Origin: a virus
Virus record (IMG/VR): IMGVR_UViG_3300044729_002663
Location: 1-31,238 of that record
Strand: one strand, 5' to 3'
DNA length: 31,238 nucleotides
Below the pieces are notes generated by a model, which saw only the letters and a list, made by a program, of their open reading frames with translations, ran no database searches and was not told the DNA's origin. This document shows positions 20,693 through 30,460 of this stretch, one piece after another. The first letter of the stretch is position 1; each line of letters begins with the position of its first letter. Made by a program: the position numbers and the translations under genes.

Positions 20693-21577
20693 ATGTCCGA
20701 AACTTCGCAAACCCTAGAAACAACCGAAACCAAAACGGAAACCACCGAAACACCTGTTCAGGAGGGGACACCGAATGAAGCCGCAAAACCCGAAGCCAAA
20801 GAAGAACTACCAAAAGATGACGAGTTCACCAAAAAACTTAACTGGCTGGCAAAAAAAGAACGAAAGCTTCAAGAGGAAAAATCCGCCCAAAAAGCCATTA
20901 AAGATGAGCTTGAGCAAATCCGAAGAGAAAACGAAGCCCTCAAACAATGGAAAGATGGACTTAAAAAATCTCCCTTATCTCAGCTTAAGCAGGAAGGAAT
21001 CTCATTTGAAGATCTTACGGCTCAAGCCCTTTCAGGTGATCGCGAAAACGATCGGTTGCTTGCTCTCCAAACTGAATTGGAAACGCTCAAAAACGAGTTA
21101 GGCAGCTATCGCAAAACGAATGAAGAAAAAGAAGCTGAACAACGCAAAGCACAAGAAGAGTACGCTGTTCATTCTTTCAAAACTGAGATTGGTTCATTTT
21201 TAGACACTTCAAATGAACATGAGCTTTGTAAATCTTTTCAAAGCACAGATTTAGTTTACGATACTATTGAGGAGCATTATAATCAGACCGGTCGCATTCT
21301 TTCAGTAAAAGAAGCGTCCGACTTGGTTGAAACATACCTCGAAAAAAAGGTAGAGGACGATGCAGTTCGCCTCACCCGTACTAATAAGTATAAATCAAAA
21401 CTGGCCTCTAAATTTATTATTGAAACTAAGGCTGAAGAACCTCCCGCAAAGGCAGAACCTACACAACCGCGGGTCACACTAACAAACAAAACCGAATCGT
21501 CACCGCGAATGGATCGCGAGTTGACCAGAGAAGAGCGTCTCAAAGAAGCCGCAGCTCTGCTTAGATTCAATACTTAA
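20693..21577 (+). CDS. Scaffolding protein (294 aa)
   Basis: Highly charged, Glu/Lys/Thr-rich and largely coiled coil. A disordered Thr/Glu-rich N-terminus precedes helices from about residue 45 to 160, and the C-terminal end (MDRELTREERLKEAAALLRF) is a helix like the coat-binding tail of scaffold proteins. It lies between portal and major capsid protein genes. AAGGAGG upstream of the ATG. Confidence 0.8.
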   Translation: MSETSQTLETTETKTETTETPVQEGTPNEAAKPEAKEELPKDDEFTKKLNWLAKKERKLQEEKSAQKAIKDELEQIRRENEALKQWKDGLKKSPLSQLKQEGISFEDLTAQALSGDRENDRLLALQTELETLKNELGSYRKTNEEKEAEQRKAQEEYAVHSFKTEIGSFLDTSNEHELCKSFQSTDLVYDTIEEHYNQTGRILSVKEASDLVETYLEKKVEDDAVRLTRTNKYKSKLASKFIIETKAEEPPAKAEPTQPRVTLTNKTESSPRMDRELTREERLKEAAALLRFNT

Positions 21578-21592
21578 TTTAGGAGTTTTAAA

Positions 21593-22798
21593 ATGGCACT
21601 AGATCTTACAAGCTTCGCCCCAGCGCTGAAGCAGTATTACACCAAGGGCTTCATGCAGAATCTTGTTTATAAGAATAATCCGATGTTGGCCCTGCTTCCA
21701 AAATACACCGATTTCGTCGGTTCTAATATGCCGATTCCAGTGATCTATGGTAACCCCACAGGTCGATCAGCTGCTTTCGCAACCGCTCAATCAAATAAAA
21801 ACGAATCCAAACTCAAGGGATTTACCATCACTCGTGACAAAGATTATTCTTTGGCCTCGATTGATAACGAAACTCTGGAAGCCTCACAAAACGATCGTGG
21901 CGCTTTCATGAAGGCCGTAACTGTTGAAGTCGATGGCGCTATTCAAGCCGCTACTCGATCTTTGGCAACTGCCTTGTTCCGAGATGGATCCGGTGCGATT
22001 GGCCGTATTAACGCCACCGTTACTGGTACAACTTTGACACTCGCTACGGCTCAAGACATCGTTAACTTTGAAGTTGGAATGAAAATCAACTTCACAGGTG
22101 ACTTGTCTGCAACCCGAGCTGGTGGTCCTTTGACTGTTAACAGCGTTAACCGATCCGCTGGTTCGATGGTTGTTTCTGCTAACTTGAACACCATTACGGG
22201 GTTGACCGCTGCTGACTACATTTTCGTCCAAGGTGACTTGAATGCGAAAGTGAAAGGTCTGGATGCTTGGTTGCCTTCCTCCGTGACTTCAACCTCATTC
22301 TTTGGCGTTGACCGAACCGCGGACAGCACTCGATTGGGTGGCGTTCGTTATAATGATGGTGCCAGCCAGCCGATTGAAGAAGCTCTTGTCGATGGTCTCT
22401 CACTTCTTGAAAGAGAAGGCGGAAGCCCTGACTATTGCTTTATGAGCTTTGCGAACCTTTCAAACTTGAAAAAAGCTTTGGGTTCTAAAGTTCAGTACGT
22501 TGATGTGGATGCTGGATACGAAGCTAAGCTTTCGTTCAAAGGCGTCATGATCGATGGAAACAAAAAGCCTGTCATTTGTATTGGTGATCAAAACTGTCCT
22601 GCGGCAGTTGCTTACTTTATTCAAATGGATACCTGGGGTCTCTACTCCTTGGGCGATGCTCCTCGTATTTTGGATTCCGATGGAAACAAAATGCTTAGAG
22701 AAGCCAGCTCAGATGCAGTCGAAGTTCGAGTGGGCTATTATGCTCAGTTGGGTTGCTCAGCTCCCGGCTATAATGCTCGTGTATCTTTGGCTAGCTAA
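21593..22798 (+). CDS. Major capsid protein (401 aa)
   Basis: Length and position fit a HK97-fold coat protein. The N-terminal helical arm FAPALKQYYTKGFMQNLVYKNNPMLALLPK is typical of coat proteins from environmental podoviruses. A beta-rich domain of Gly/Thr strands follows at about 135-210, then a conserved core with RLGGVRYNDGASQPIEEAL and a C-terminal segment with EVRVGYYAQLGCSAPGYNARV. Directly followed by a strong terminator, so it may end a high-abundance transcript. Confidence 0.87.
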   Translation: MALDLTSFAPALKQYYTKGFMQNLVYKNNPMLALLPKYTDFVGSNMPIPVIYGNPTGRSAAFATAQSNKNESKLKGFTITRDKDYSLASIDNETLEASQNDRGAFMKAVTVEVDGAIQAATRSLATALFRDGSGAIGRINATVTGTTLTLATAQDIVNFEVGMKINFTGDLSATRAGGPLTVNSVNRSAGSMVVSANLNTITGLTAADYIFVQGDLNAKVKGLDAWLPSSVTSTSFFGVDRTADSTRLGGVRYNDGASQPIEEALVDGLSLLEREGGSPDYCFMSFANLSNLKKALGSKVQYVDVDAGYEAKLSFKGVMIDGNKKPVICIGDQNCPAAVAYFIQMDTWGLYSLGDAPRILDSDGNKMLREASSDAVEVRVGYYAQLGCSAPGYNARVSLAS

Positions 22799-22808
22799 TG
22801 AATCATCA

Positions 22809-22838
22809 CCTAACGGGGCTTCGGCCCCTTAGGTTTTT
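22809..22838 (+). terminator. Intrinsic terminator after the major capsid gene
   Basis: CCTAA-c-GGGGC (22809-22819), a UUCG tetraloop, then GCCCC-TTAGG (22824-22833) and five T residues. A textbook stem with a stable tetraloop. As genes on the same strand continue 14 bp later with no visible promoter, it probably gives partial termination that boosts coat expression relative to the downstream genes. Confidence 0.9.
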
Positions 22839-22852
22839 AAGGAGAGAATAAA

Positions 22853-23224
22853 ATGGCAGATCGAAACATGAAAAATATGCAGGCTCTCGACTACAAAGTG
22901 AGCGTGTTAGCCGGCCAAGTCGTCATTGCAACAGGCACAACTGGAGTATCTTCAAGCTCCATTTTGGGCGCTTCTGTTGCGAGAACGGGGACTGGAGCTT
23001 ACCGAATCACTTTGGCAGATGCGTGGCCTGAATTGCTTTCAGCTAACCTCACTGTTCAAAAAACCACAGCGCAAGACCTTGTGCCTCAAATTTCAGCAGT
23101 CAACCTTGCTTCTAAGCAAATCGACTTCGTAAATTTGACAGGCGCTACGGCAACAGATCCGACAACGGATGCTGCTACTGTGAACGTCTTGCTTGTGTTC
23201 AAAAACTCGACGATTAACCCGTAA
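22853..23224 (+). CDS. Decoration/head-stabilising-like protein (123 aa)
   Basis: A small beta-rich protein with Thr, Val and Ser patterning directly after the major capsid gene. Such proteins in podoviruses decorate the head surface. The ribosome site is AAGGAGAG. I recognise no specific family. Confidence 0.55.
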   Translation: MADRNMKNMQALDYKVSVLAGQVVIATGTTGVSSSSILGASVARTGTGAYRITLADAWPELLSANLTVQKTTAQDLVPQISAVNLASKQIDFVNLTGATATDPTTDAATVNVLLVFKNSTINP

Positions 23225-23238
23225 GTTGGAGGTGGACC

Positions 23239-23556
23239 ATGATGCTCATGGGCGGCCCTAAAAAACTTGCGGCAATTATTGTAAGCTCAAAGAAGATGGA
23301 GTCTCCTAAGTCTTCGGTGGCGATGGAAATCCTTCAGAAAATGAAGGAACCAAAGCCCATCGAAATGAAACCGAAAGAGGCACCGGAAGAAGTTGATGCT
23401 TACAAAGAAGCGGTACTATCCCAAGCGAAAATGATTCTTAAGGCGATTAAGTCTGAAGATCCTGAGAAGTTTGGAGAGTACCTCCAGAATTTCATCTCGA
23501 TGTGCTCACAAGGCTCCGAGATGGAAGACGAAGGCGAAGAAGAGGGCGAAAGCTAA
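23239..23556 (+). CDS. Small acidic-tailed protein (105 aa)
   Basis: Strong GGAGGTGG before two ATG codons. The N-terminus MMLMGGPKKLAAIIV is hydrophobic and glycine-containing. The middle is Lys/Pro/Glu-rich and the C-terminus is very acidic (DEGEEEGES). Similar short proteins follow capsid genes in environmental podoviruses. Function unknown; the acidic tail might mimic DNA or interact with the head interior. Confidence 0.6.
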   Translation: MMLMGGPKKLAAIIVSSKKMESPKSSVAMEILQKMKEPKPIEMKPKEAPEEVDAYKEAVLSQAKMILKAIKSEDPEKFGEYLQNFISMCSQGSEMEDEGEEEGES

Positions 23557-23563
23557 AGGGCGA

Positions 23564-23592
23564 CGGGGGGTTTTTAACCCCCCGCTTCTTTT
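23564..23592 (+). terminator. Intrinsic terminator in the structural operon
   Basis: Perfect nine-base inverted repeat CGGGGGGTT (23564-23572) and AACCCCCCG (23576-23584) around a three-base loop, followed by CTTCTTTT. It lies 8-36 bp after the small acidic protein gene and ahead of the adaptor gene, the second such stop signal in the structural operon, suggesting graded expression. Confidence 0.8.
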
Positions 23593-23601
23593 GGAGGAAT
23601 A

Positions 23602-24291
23602 ATGGCAACGATCACACTGGGTTCTTTAAAAACACAAGTCAGACAGCGTGCTGACATGCAGAACTCAAAATTTATTGCTGATAGTGAGCTTCAGAACTTC
23701 ATTAATACGAGTATTGCAGAGCTTTATGATCTTCTCGTTCAGAAGTTTGGGAACGATTATTTTCTACTCAGCACAAGCTTTCCGTTAGTTGCAAACACTG
23801 ACACTTATGCACTTCCAGCAACTTTTTATAAATTGATTGGCGTAGACCTTCAGTTACAAAACGGTGAATACTCAACACTTAAACGATTTGAGTTTTCAGA
23901 GCGTAACCAATACACGACAGCTCTTTATCGAGGCGTTTTTGGTGCGGCTTATTTGAGATATAAGATCCAAGGAAACAGCATTCGTTTTGTTCCCATGCCT
24001 ACAAGCTCAGAAAACATTCGAATTTGGTTTGCACCCTTGCCGACCTATCTAACAAGCGATTCAGACCTTTTTGATGGATACAGTGGTTGGGAAGAATACG
24101 TGATCGTTGATGCGGCAATAAAATGTTTGGAGAAAGAAGAGTCAAACACGGCAGCTCTCATGAATCGAAAAGCGTATTTGATTAAGAGAATTGAAGAAGC
24201 TGCTGGGAATAGAGACGCGGCATTTTCACCACGAATTGCAGACACACGACGAATTGAATTTGAACAAGGAACAGAATTTAGGTTCTACTGA
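23602..24291 (+). CDS. Head-tail adaptor / tail accessory protein, P22 gp4-like (229 aa)
   Basis: The N-terminal pattern TLGSLKTQVRQRADM, then ELQNFINTSIAELYDLLVQKFG, is characteristic of podoviral adaptor proteins of the P22 gp4 type. A beta-rich middle follows (TYALPATFYKLIGVDLQL) with a C-terminal helix pair ending EEAAGNRDAAFSPRI. These bind below the portal and start the tail. The ribosome site TTGGAGG is strong. Position after the capsid genes supports the call. Confidence 0.75.
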   Translation: MATITLGSLKTQVRQRADMQNSKFIADSELQNFINTSIAELYDLLVQKFGNDYFLLSTSFPLVANTDTYALPATFYKLIGVDLQLQNGEYSTLKRFEFSERNQYTTALYRGVFGAAYLRYKIQGNSIRFVPMPTSSENIRIWFAPLPTYLTSDSDLFDGYSGWEEYVIVDAAIKCLEKEESNTAALMNRKAYLIKRIEEAAGNRDAAFSPRIADTRRIEFEQGTEFRFY

Positions 24292-25013
24292 TGATCTCGA
24301 ACTTTAAAAAGATCAACGATCCTAAGCTTCCGAGTTTGCAGGGCGTTCAAGATAACGTTCGAGAGGCGCTTCAGCCTTTTATAACTAACCCTTTATTGGA
24401 TGGAGTGCTTCTCGAAAATCTTGAGTTAAATTCCGGAGAAAATCTTATCGAGCACAAACTAGGCCGTGATTATCGCGGATACGTTTTGTGTTCGACCGGA
24501 ACAACGACAGAAAATGCTTTTAGCTTCACTCCATTTACTCCAACCGTATCAGCTGGCGGGGGAATGACTGCAACGCTGACGAACGCTTATCATGCCGATT
24601 ATCGAATTGTAGGCGATACTTGCGATGTTCATCTTTATTTACAAATCACCACGGGTGGGGCGGCAGATCCCAGAATTTTTATCTCACCCCCGGTTCCCAT
24701 GGACGCTGGCACAGGAGCAACAGCGGTGCCATTAGTTACTTATAAAAACGATTCTGGTGGTAGTTCAGGCGAAGCCACTGAGATGCTTATTGACTATACT
24801 AACAATCGTTTTGTGGTTTATCACAATTTCAATACATCATCGAACTGGCCAACAGCAGCAAATCAGGTTTTGGCCGTGTGGGCATCATATGAGGTCGCGT
24901 CAGACTATTCATTTGGCTTTGCTCTCGTAGAAAGACCGTCACCAGATAAAAGCAAATTTTTAAAAGTGATAGCCAACGGGCGAATGTCTTCGGCTAAGAT
25001 ATACGTGTTTTAG
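24291..25013 (+). CDS. Tail protein, unknown function (240 aa)
   Basis: The ATG shares its A with the preceding TGA stop. The N-terminal half carries ENLELNSGENLIEHKLGRDYRGYVL, a motif common in virion proteins of environmental podoviruses. The rest is beta-rich with Gly/Thr/Ser segments. No catalytic motif. Probably a minor tail or appendage protein between the adaptor and a fibre. Confidence 0.6.
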   Translation: MISNFKKINDPKLPSLQGVQDNVREALQPFITNPLLDGVLLENLELNSGENLIEHKLGRDYRGYVLCSTGTTTENAFSFTPFTPTVSAGGGMTATLTNAYHADYRIVGDTCDVHLYLQITTGGAADPRIFISPPVPMDAGTGATAVPLVTYKNDSGGSSGEATEMLIDYTNNRFVVYHNFNTSSNWPTAANQVLAVWASYEVASDYSFGFALVERPSPDKSKFLKVIANGRMSSAKIYVF

Positions 25014-25021
25014 GAGGTTTC

Positions 25022-26161
25022 ATGGCAACACCAGCAATGGGCTTAACACTACCAGTAGTCGGCGTCACAACGGGCGCAACGGCTGGAACTAATATCGTTG
25101 ATAACTTTACGATTATTGATACTCATGACCATTCGTCTGGTAAGGGCGTTCAAATTCCTACAGCAGGGCTAAACATCAATGCAGCCTTAAGCTTTGGAAA
25201 TCAAAAAGCGTTTAATTTATTGTGTACGCAGTTTACGAGCCAAACCTCATCGCCCACAAGTGCTGGGGATCGGCCTAATGTTCACGTGTTGAATGGGGAT
25301 CTTTACTATGTGAACAGTTCTGGCACAGCCGTTCAGATCACGAATGCTGGCTCGATTTCAGGAGCTTCTGGCTCAATCGGTGGTCTTGCTTCACCCGCAT
25401 CTGCACAGTTTGCGACTAATACTTTTACATGGAAAGCAACCGCAACTGATTATGCCAAGTTTGCTCTAAGTGAAATTAACATCTATCCGTTTACGACAAG
25501 CCCAGCAAACGCACTGACACTGAAGGTTTCCAACTCGGTGACAGCGTATACAATCACTCTGCCTGATGCTCCACCGATTTCAAACGAGGCGCTGATCATG
25601 GCTTCAAGCGGAACGGTTTCCACTGTTTCCTATGACACTATCGGTTCTGGCATGACATCAACCGGAGCAAACTCGATTGCAGCAGCAAGAACTCGATCCA
25701 CAGGAACAACGGTGGGAATTGGTGGAATAGCCATTAGTGCAAGTTCAGCAACATTTTCTACAAGTTCAAGCTCGCTTGTAGACGTTACAAATTTATCGGT
25801 AACGATTACGACCTCAGGAAGACCCGTACAACTCGCACTAATTGCGGATGGTTCTGGTGGAACATCAGGAATTCAAATTCAACGTTCTCCTACCGCTACA
25901 ACAAGCTTAATAAATACAGGCTTTGTTTCGTTCGTAAGAGGTTCAACAGTATTAACTGATGACCAAATTGGAAATGCAATTACGTCAGGAGCATCAACAT
26001 TTACAAATTTGAAGGTTGATTATCCAGCTTCTGCATTTGCATATATCGATGCAGTTTCTGCTGGAACTGTAACTTATAAGCTACAAGTATCACATTCTGG
26101 AACTTTAGGTTCGGGAATTTTAAGTGTAACCCGTTGTAAACTTATCGCTTTCGAACTTTAA
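25022..26161 (+). CDS. Tail fibre/appendage protein (379 aa)
   Basis: The N-terminal region NFTIIDTHDHSSGKGVQIPTAG is shared by many phage tail fibre and appendage proteins and probably anchors to the tail. The remainder is Thr/Ser/Ala-rich with beta-strand periodicity. Excellent ribosome site (TAGGAGG). It lies between tail genes. A structural appendage or receptor-binding protein. Confidence 0.65.
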   Translation: MATPAMGLTLPVVGVTTGATAGTNIVDNFTIIDTHDHSSGKGVQIPTAGLNINAALSFGNQKAFNLLCTQFTSQTSSPTSAGDRPNVHVLNGDLYYVNSSGTAVQITNAGSISGASGSIGGLASPASAQFATNTFTWKATATDYAKFALSEINIYPFTTSPANALTLKVSNSVTAYTITLPDAPPISNEALIMASSGTVSTVSYDTIGSGMTSTGANSIAAARTRSTGTTVGIGGIAISASSATFSTSSSSLVDVTNLSVTITTSGRPVQLALIADGSGGTSGIQIQRSPTATTSLINTGFVSFVRGSTVLTDDQIGNAITSGASTFTNLKVDYPASAFAYIDAVSAGTVTYKLQVSHSGTLGSGILSVTRCKLIAFEL

Positions 26162-26170
26162 GGAGATCGC

Positions 26171-29100
26171 GTGGCGCTTCAAAACCAATATCTCCAAGTC
26201 GTATTTGCAAGTGGTATCGATACCAAAACTGAAGCTAAGTATGTGGCTGAAAATAAGCTGCTGAACTTAGAGAACGGTATCCTTACGAAGACGGGAAGCA
26301 TTGGTAAGAGAAACGGCTACACTAACCTTGCGGGCAGCACCCTTTCATTCACTGATTCTGGCTCAACCATCACGCTTTCTAAAATTGAGGCTCTTGGTTC
26401 ATTTAAAGAACAGCTTTTGATTTTTGGTAAAGGATATGGCGCAAGCTATTCGCAAGCAGCGGGACTATTTAACAGCATTGGCAAGACTCCCCAGGTCATT
26501 GTGGGCACTCAACAGATTGTTGATGATAACAACGTTCAGACCATGGCAGATTGGGATTGCGTCAATGATATTGCGATTTATGCCTGGATGGACTCAAACG
26601 CTGGAACTGCGGCCATCAAGTATTCGGTCATTGATAGAACCGACAACACAATTATCATCAATAAAACAAATGTTACAACCACAGCGGGTGCGCATTCTCC
26701 AAAAGTTGTCATTTTAGATAACTACGCATTCATTATTTATGCGATTTCGGGCTCAACATTGCTTCGATATCGTCGAATCGATTTGATTAACCTTCGGGTA
26801 TTACAAGCGGAACAAAACTTCCCAAGTTCAAACATCAATTCGACTTTAGCGAATCAGCACTTTGATGTGCATAAAATGGATTCGACGCGATTTGCTTTTG
26901 CTTACAACAGAGCGGGCGGTGGGGTTACTTTTGGAATATTTTTAGGAAACGCCCCATCGGTGACAGTAACTCAAGACGCTTCATCGATCACTGAGAATGC
27001 GGATCAGTGTATTTCAGTAATCACAGACGCAAGTTTGAATTTGTGGGTGGCTTACTACAATACCTCGAACGCTATTGTCAGATATTTTGTGCGCTCAGTG
27101 GTTTTAGCCGCTGTACTCGCTCCAACATCGATTACAGGAGCAACGGGCGATATTCGAGCGGTAACTTTGGCCATAGATCCTGCTGATGCAAGCAAAGCGT
27201 ATGTTGTCATTGGCGAAGCGGGAATGATTACAGGCTCTGTGACCTCAGGTGATACGGCAACAGAAGAATTCGTTTGCGCAGATCATGATTTGCAAACGGG
27301 AATGAAGATTCGATTTTCAAGTATTGTGTCATTGGCAACATCGCCTGCTTTATCGACAAGCACAGATTATTTTGCGCGGGTGACAACAAACGACCGATTC
27401 ACAGCGTTTACGAATCTTTATGCGGCACTCAATAACATCACAGCCGATCGGCTTGATATAACCACAAGCGGAACCGCCACAGTTACTCCTCAAGGATCTT
27501 ACAACGGAGCGGTGGCACCCTACTATTGGTCATGGAATTCTAGAGATTATACAGCGACTATTGGTGGAACGGTTGCGACTGGTTCAATATTTATTAACCA
27601 ACATTTGGTTTCAAAGGCTTTTGTTTATAATGACGATATTTTCTTTGTTGGCGAATATGTTTCAACAGAGCAGCCAACGTATTTTATTTATTCGGCAAAG
27701 ACTGGAGCAATTCAAGCGAAGATGCGTCCTGGGGAAGCTCAGGAAGTTCGCACGTATTCAGCGCTCCCGAAATTCGTAGACTGCGGATCGGGTCAATGGG
27801 CCGTACCTCTTGGGGTGCGTTCTAAGTTGGTCACTTTGACTGAAACCAGTAGACTTTGGTTGCAAGGTCTTTACTTGAGCACCATTAACTTTGAATCCAT
27901 CAATCAATACTTTAGCGAAGAGTTTATTGATAATCTCGTTGTGCAGTCTGGCATTTTGCAAAGCTATGACGGCGCTGAACTCGTTGAATACGGATTCAAT
28001 AAGTTTCCTGAGTATTTCGTAGCGGGTGAAAAATCATCAACGGTTGCGAACACACTCGCCAATGGAACGTATTCTTATGCTGCTGTTTATGAGTGGACGG
28101 ATGCGGCTGGAGTAAGACATCAAAGTGCTCCGGCCTTTAGTAACTCAGTTACAATCGCAAGTGGTCCTAAGCCAGTATTTGTTGCGTTGGAATCTTTGCC
28201 AGCATCGATGACGCTGAAAACGAATCCTAATGTGATTATTTCGCTTTATCGGACAGAAGCCAATGGTGTGATTTATTATCGAATCACGTCTATTTCGGCT
28301 CCGACTTATAATGACCCAACAGTTTATCAAATTACGTATGAAGACACTCAACCGGATTCGGCTATCATCGGAAACGAAGTCCTTTACACAACGGGTGGTG
28401 AAATTGAGAACTTAGCGCCTCCCAGTCCTAAGCTCATCGCGGTGAATAAGACCCGATGTTTCATTGTGCCTTCTGAATATCCTCAAGAAATTTGGTATTC
28501 GAAAGAATCGACAGACAACACAGAGCAGCCTGGATTTAGTCCTGGGTTTATCAAAACATTCGATTTAAAGGGCAAAGACATTTTAGGTCTGACTGTGGTT
28601 GATGACAAAATCATCGCCTTTAAAGAAAACAAGATCTTTTTCTTTAGCGGCGATGGTCCTAATAACTTAGGACAACAGGACACGTTTACGAATCCTGATC
28701 TCATCACGTCTGATGTGGGATGTTCTGAGCCCGCATCGATCACAAATACAGCAGAGGGCTGCTATTTCAAAAGCTCAAAGGGCTTTTACCTTCTAACAAG
28801 GGATCTTAACCTTGAATATGTTGGAAGAGACGTTGAGGCCTTTAATGGTGAAGCCGTAACATCTGGCACACTTGTCAGCGATACGAATCAAGTTCGATTC
28901 ACTCTCGAAAGTGGTACGGCTCTTGTTTATGACTATTTCCAAAAGCAATGGATGACTTTTGCAAATCATGATGCCGCAGATGCGTTGATCTATAAGAACG
29001 CCTATCTGTTTGCCAAACAAGACACCGTCAAACTGTTGCAAGAAACGGCTAATTTTTACAAAGACGAAAACATTACGGTTAGTCTGACGGTTGAGACCGG

Positions 29101-29503
29101 ATGGATTAAGCTCAACAGCATTCAAGGTTTTCAAAGGGTGCGACGCGGCATCATTGTTGGGAACTTTAGGTCTGAGCATAAACTCAAAATCTCTGTCGCT
29201 TATGACTATCAAGACTATTACACAGACGAAATTCTGTGGTCTGCTGATGATCTTTTTGATGTGACTCTTTACGGGTCCGAAGCCTTATTTGGAAACGATG
29301 AGTTTTTTGGCACGAATGACGACGAAACGACCTATCAGGTTCGCTTTCATATGCCGCGTCAAAAATGTGAATCGGTGAAATTTAAAATTGAAGACGTAAC
29401 GATCAGCAACCCAGGGCCTTCGATGGATATTAACCATCTGATGCTTGAAGTTGCTGTAAAAGACGGCGTCTACAAGTTAAACTCAGACAAAACAGTGGGG
29501 TAA
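26171..29503 (+). CDS. Large tail/stabilisation-like protein (1110 aa)
   Basis: GTG start with AAGGAG seven bases upstream. The protein opens with YLQVVFASGIDTKTEAKYV and ENGILTKTGSIGKRNGY, typical of podoviral tail stabilisation proteins (P22 gp10-like nozzle group). A long beta-rich middle follows. Conserved C-terminal segments such as VNKTRCFIVPSEYPQEIWYSKE, DDKIIAFKENKIFFFSGDGPNN and GCSEPASI look like a beta-propeller. Likely closes the tail channel. The length fits large nozzle proteins of environmental podoviruses. Confidence 0.7.
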   Translation: MALQNQYLQVVFASGIDTKTEAKYVAENKLLNLENGILTKTGSIGKRNGYTNLAGSTLSFTDSGSTITLSKIEALGSFKEQLLIFGKGYGASYSQAAGLFNSIGKTPQVIVGTQQIVDDNNVQTMADWDCVNDIAIYAWMDSNAGTAAIKYSVIDRTDNTIIINKTNVTTTAGAHSPKVVILDNYAFIIYAISGSTLLRYRRIDLINLRVLQAEQNFPSSNINSTLANQHFDVHKMDSTRFAFAYNRAGGGVTFGIFLGNAPSVTVTQDASSITENADQCISVITDASLNLWVAYYNTSNAIVRYFVRSVVLAAVLAPTSITGATGDIRAVTLAIDPADASKAYVVIGEAGMITGSVTSGDTATEEFVCADHDLQTGMKIRFSSIVSLATSPALSTSTDYFARVTTNDRFTAFTNLYAALNNITADRLDITTSGTATVTPQGSYNGAVAPYYWSWNSRDYTATIGGTVATGSIFINQHLVSKAFVYNDDIFFVGEYVSTEQPTYFIYSAKTGAIQAKMRPGEAQEVRTYSALPKFVDCGSGQWAVPLGVRSKLVTLTETSRLWLQGLYLSTINFESINQYFSEEFIDNLVVQSGILQSYDGAELVEYGFNKFPEYFVAGEKSSTVANTLANGTYSYAAVYEWTDAAGVRHQSAPAFSNSVTIASGPKPVFVALESLPASMTLKTNPNVIISLYRTEANGVIYYRITSISAPTYNDPTVYQITYEDTQPDSAIIGNEVLYTTGGEIENLAPPSPKLIAVNKTRCFIVPSEYPQEIWYSKESTDNTEQPGFSPGFIKTFDLKGKDILGLTVVDDKIIAFKENKIFFFSGDGPNNLGQQDTFTNPDLITSDVGCSEPASITNTAEGCYFKSSKGFYLLTRDLNLEYVGRDVEAFNGEAVTSGTLVSDTNQVRFTLESGTALVYDYFQKQWMTFANHDAADALIYKNAYLFAKQDTVKLLQETANFYKDENITVSLTVETGWIKLNSIQGFQRVRRGIIVGNFRSEHKLKISVAYDYQDYYTDEILWSADDLFDVTLYGSEALFGNDEFFGTNDDETTYQVRFHMPRQKCESVKFKIEDVTISNPGPSMDINHLMLEVAVKDGVYKLNSDKTVG

Positions 29504-29506
29504 AAT

Positions 29507-30460
29507 ATGGCACTTTTTAGCGCAATTAAGAGTGGTTTGGGCAACGTAGGGGAGGCATTAGGTTTAAAATCTCCGAGCGCACGAAAGAAGGCTGGCCTAG
29601 ACGTCATTCGCCTTTTAAAGCCAGAGCTTTATCAATACAGGCCAGAGGCTTTTCAAATGTCCCCGGTTTCTGGCACACAAGCTCAAGCAGCTCGTGAAGA
29701 GATGGCTGGATTTGGTGAAACGCTCAGAAGGCGAGCAGCTGGTGAAGCTCCGTCTTTAGCTCAATTACAACTACAGGCCGGACAGCAAAGAGCTCAGCAG
29801 TCATTGCAATCTGCTCTTGCTGGTATGAGAGGCCGTCAAGCGGGCCTTGGATTTCGAGGGCTTCAGCAACAATTCGCCGAACAAGGGCAAAGTTTAAATC
29901 AACAATTGGCTCAACTACGAGCGGTAGAACAAGCTCAAGCGGAGCAGGCCTTAGGAAGCTTTTTAGGACAGCGAGCTCAAACTGAATTGGCAGCTCAGGA
30001 AATGGCTTTTAGAGAAGCAGTTGCCAGACAACAGGCTCAAGCAGCATTAGAGGCGGCCAGAGGCCAAGACATCGCCGCATTGTTGGGAATTGGAGCACAA
30101 TCTGGAGCACAACAATTAGCCAGACAAACTCAAGGAATAGGGAGCTTATTACAGGCCGGTGGCGCGATGGGCGCGGCAGCTGTTGCAAGTGATATTAAAT
30201 TGAAAGAAGATGTTTCGCCCGCTGCCCAAGAATCCAAAGACTTTTTAGATGCGCTAACGGCTTACAAGTTTAAGTACAAGTCAGGCGGAAAGCCCCAACT
30301 TGGAATCATGGCTCAAGACGCTGAACAAAGCGAAATGGGTAAAGCCATTGTTGATAATTCAGGAAAAATGAAAAAGCTTGATGGCAAAAAAACCATCTCC
30401 GCCGTTTTAGCCTCTCTGGCTTATTTGAACGACAGACTTAATCAGATGGAGGGCAAATAA
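29507..30460 (+). CDS. Ala/Gln-rich virion protein with C-terminal S74-type intramolecular chaperone domain (317 aa)
   Basis: Residues 1-60 are mixed. Residues 60-220 are Ala/Gln-rich and helical, with Gly-rich hydrophobic bits. The last 90 residues (228-317) look like a short S74/endosialidase-type chaperone domain: SDIKLKEDV, then FLDALTAYKFKYK, then LGIMAQDAE, then TISAVLASLAYLNDRL. The Ser228-x4-Lys233 pair corresponds to the self-cleaving dyad of endosialidase chaperones and is kept. Such domains usually end fibres and spikes. Here the main part looks like an ejection protein. GTGGGG lies before the ATG. Confidence 0.65.
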   Translation: MALFSAIKSGLGNVGEALGLKSPSARKKAGLDVIRLLKPELYQYRPEAFQMSPVSGTQAQAAREEMAGFGETLRRRAAGEAPSLAQLQLQAGQQRAQQSLQSALAGMRGRQAGLGFRGLQQQFAEQGQSLNQQLAQLRAVEQAQAEQALGSFLGQRAQTELAAQEMAFREAVARQQAQAALEAARGQDIAALLGIGAQSGAQQLARQTQGIGSLLQAGGAMGAAAVASDIKLKEDVSPAAQESKDFLDALTAYKFKYKSGGKPQLGIMAQDAEQSEMGKAIVDNSGKMKKLDGKKTISAVLASLAYLNDRLNQMEGK

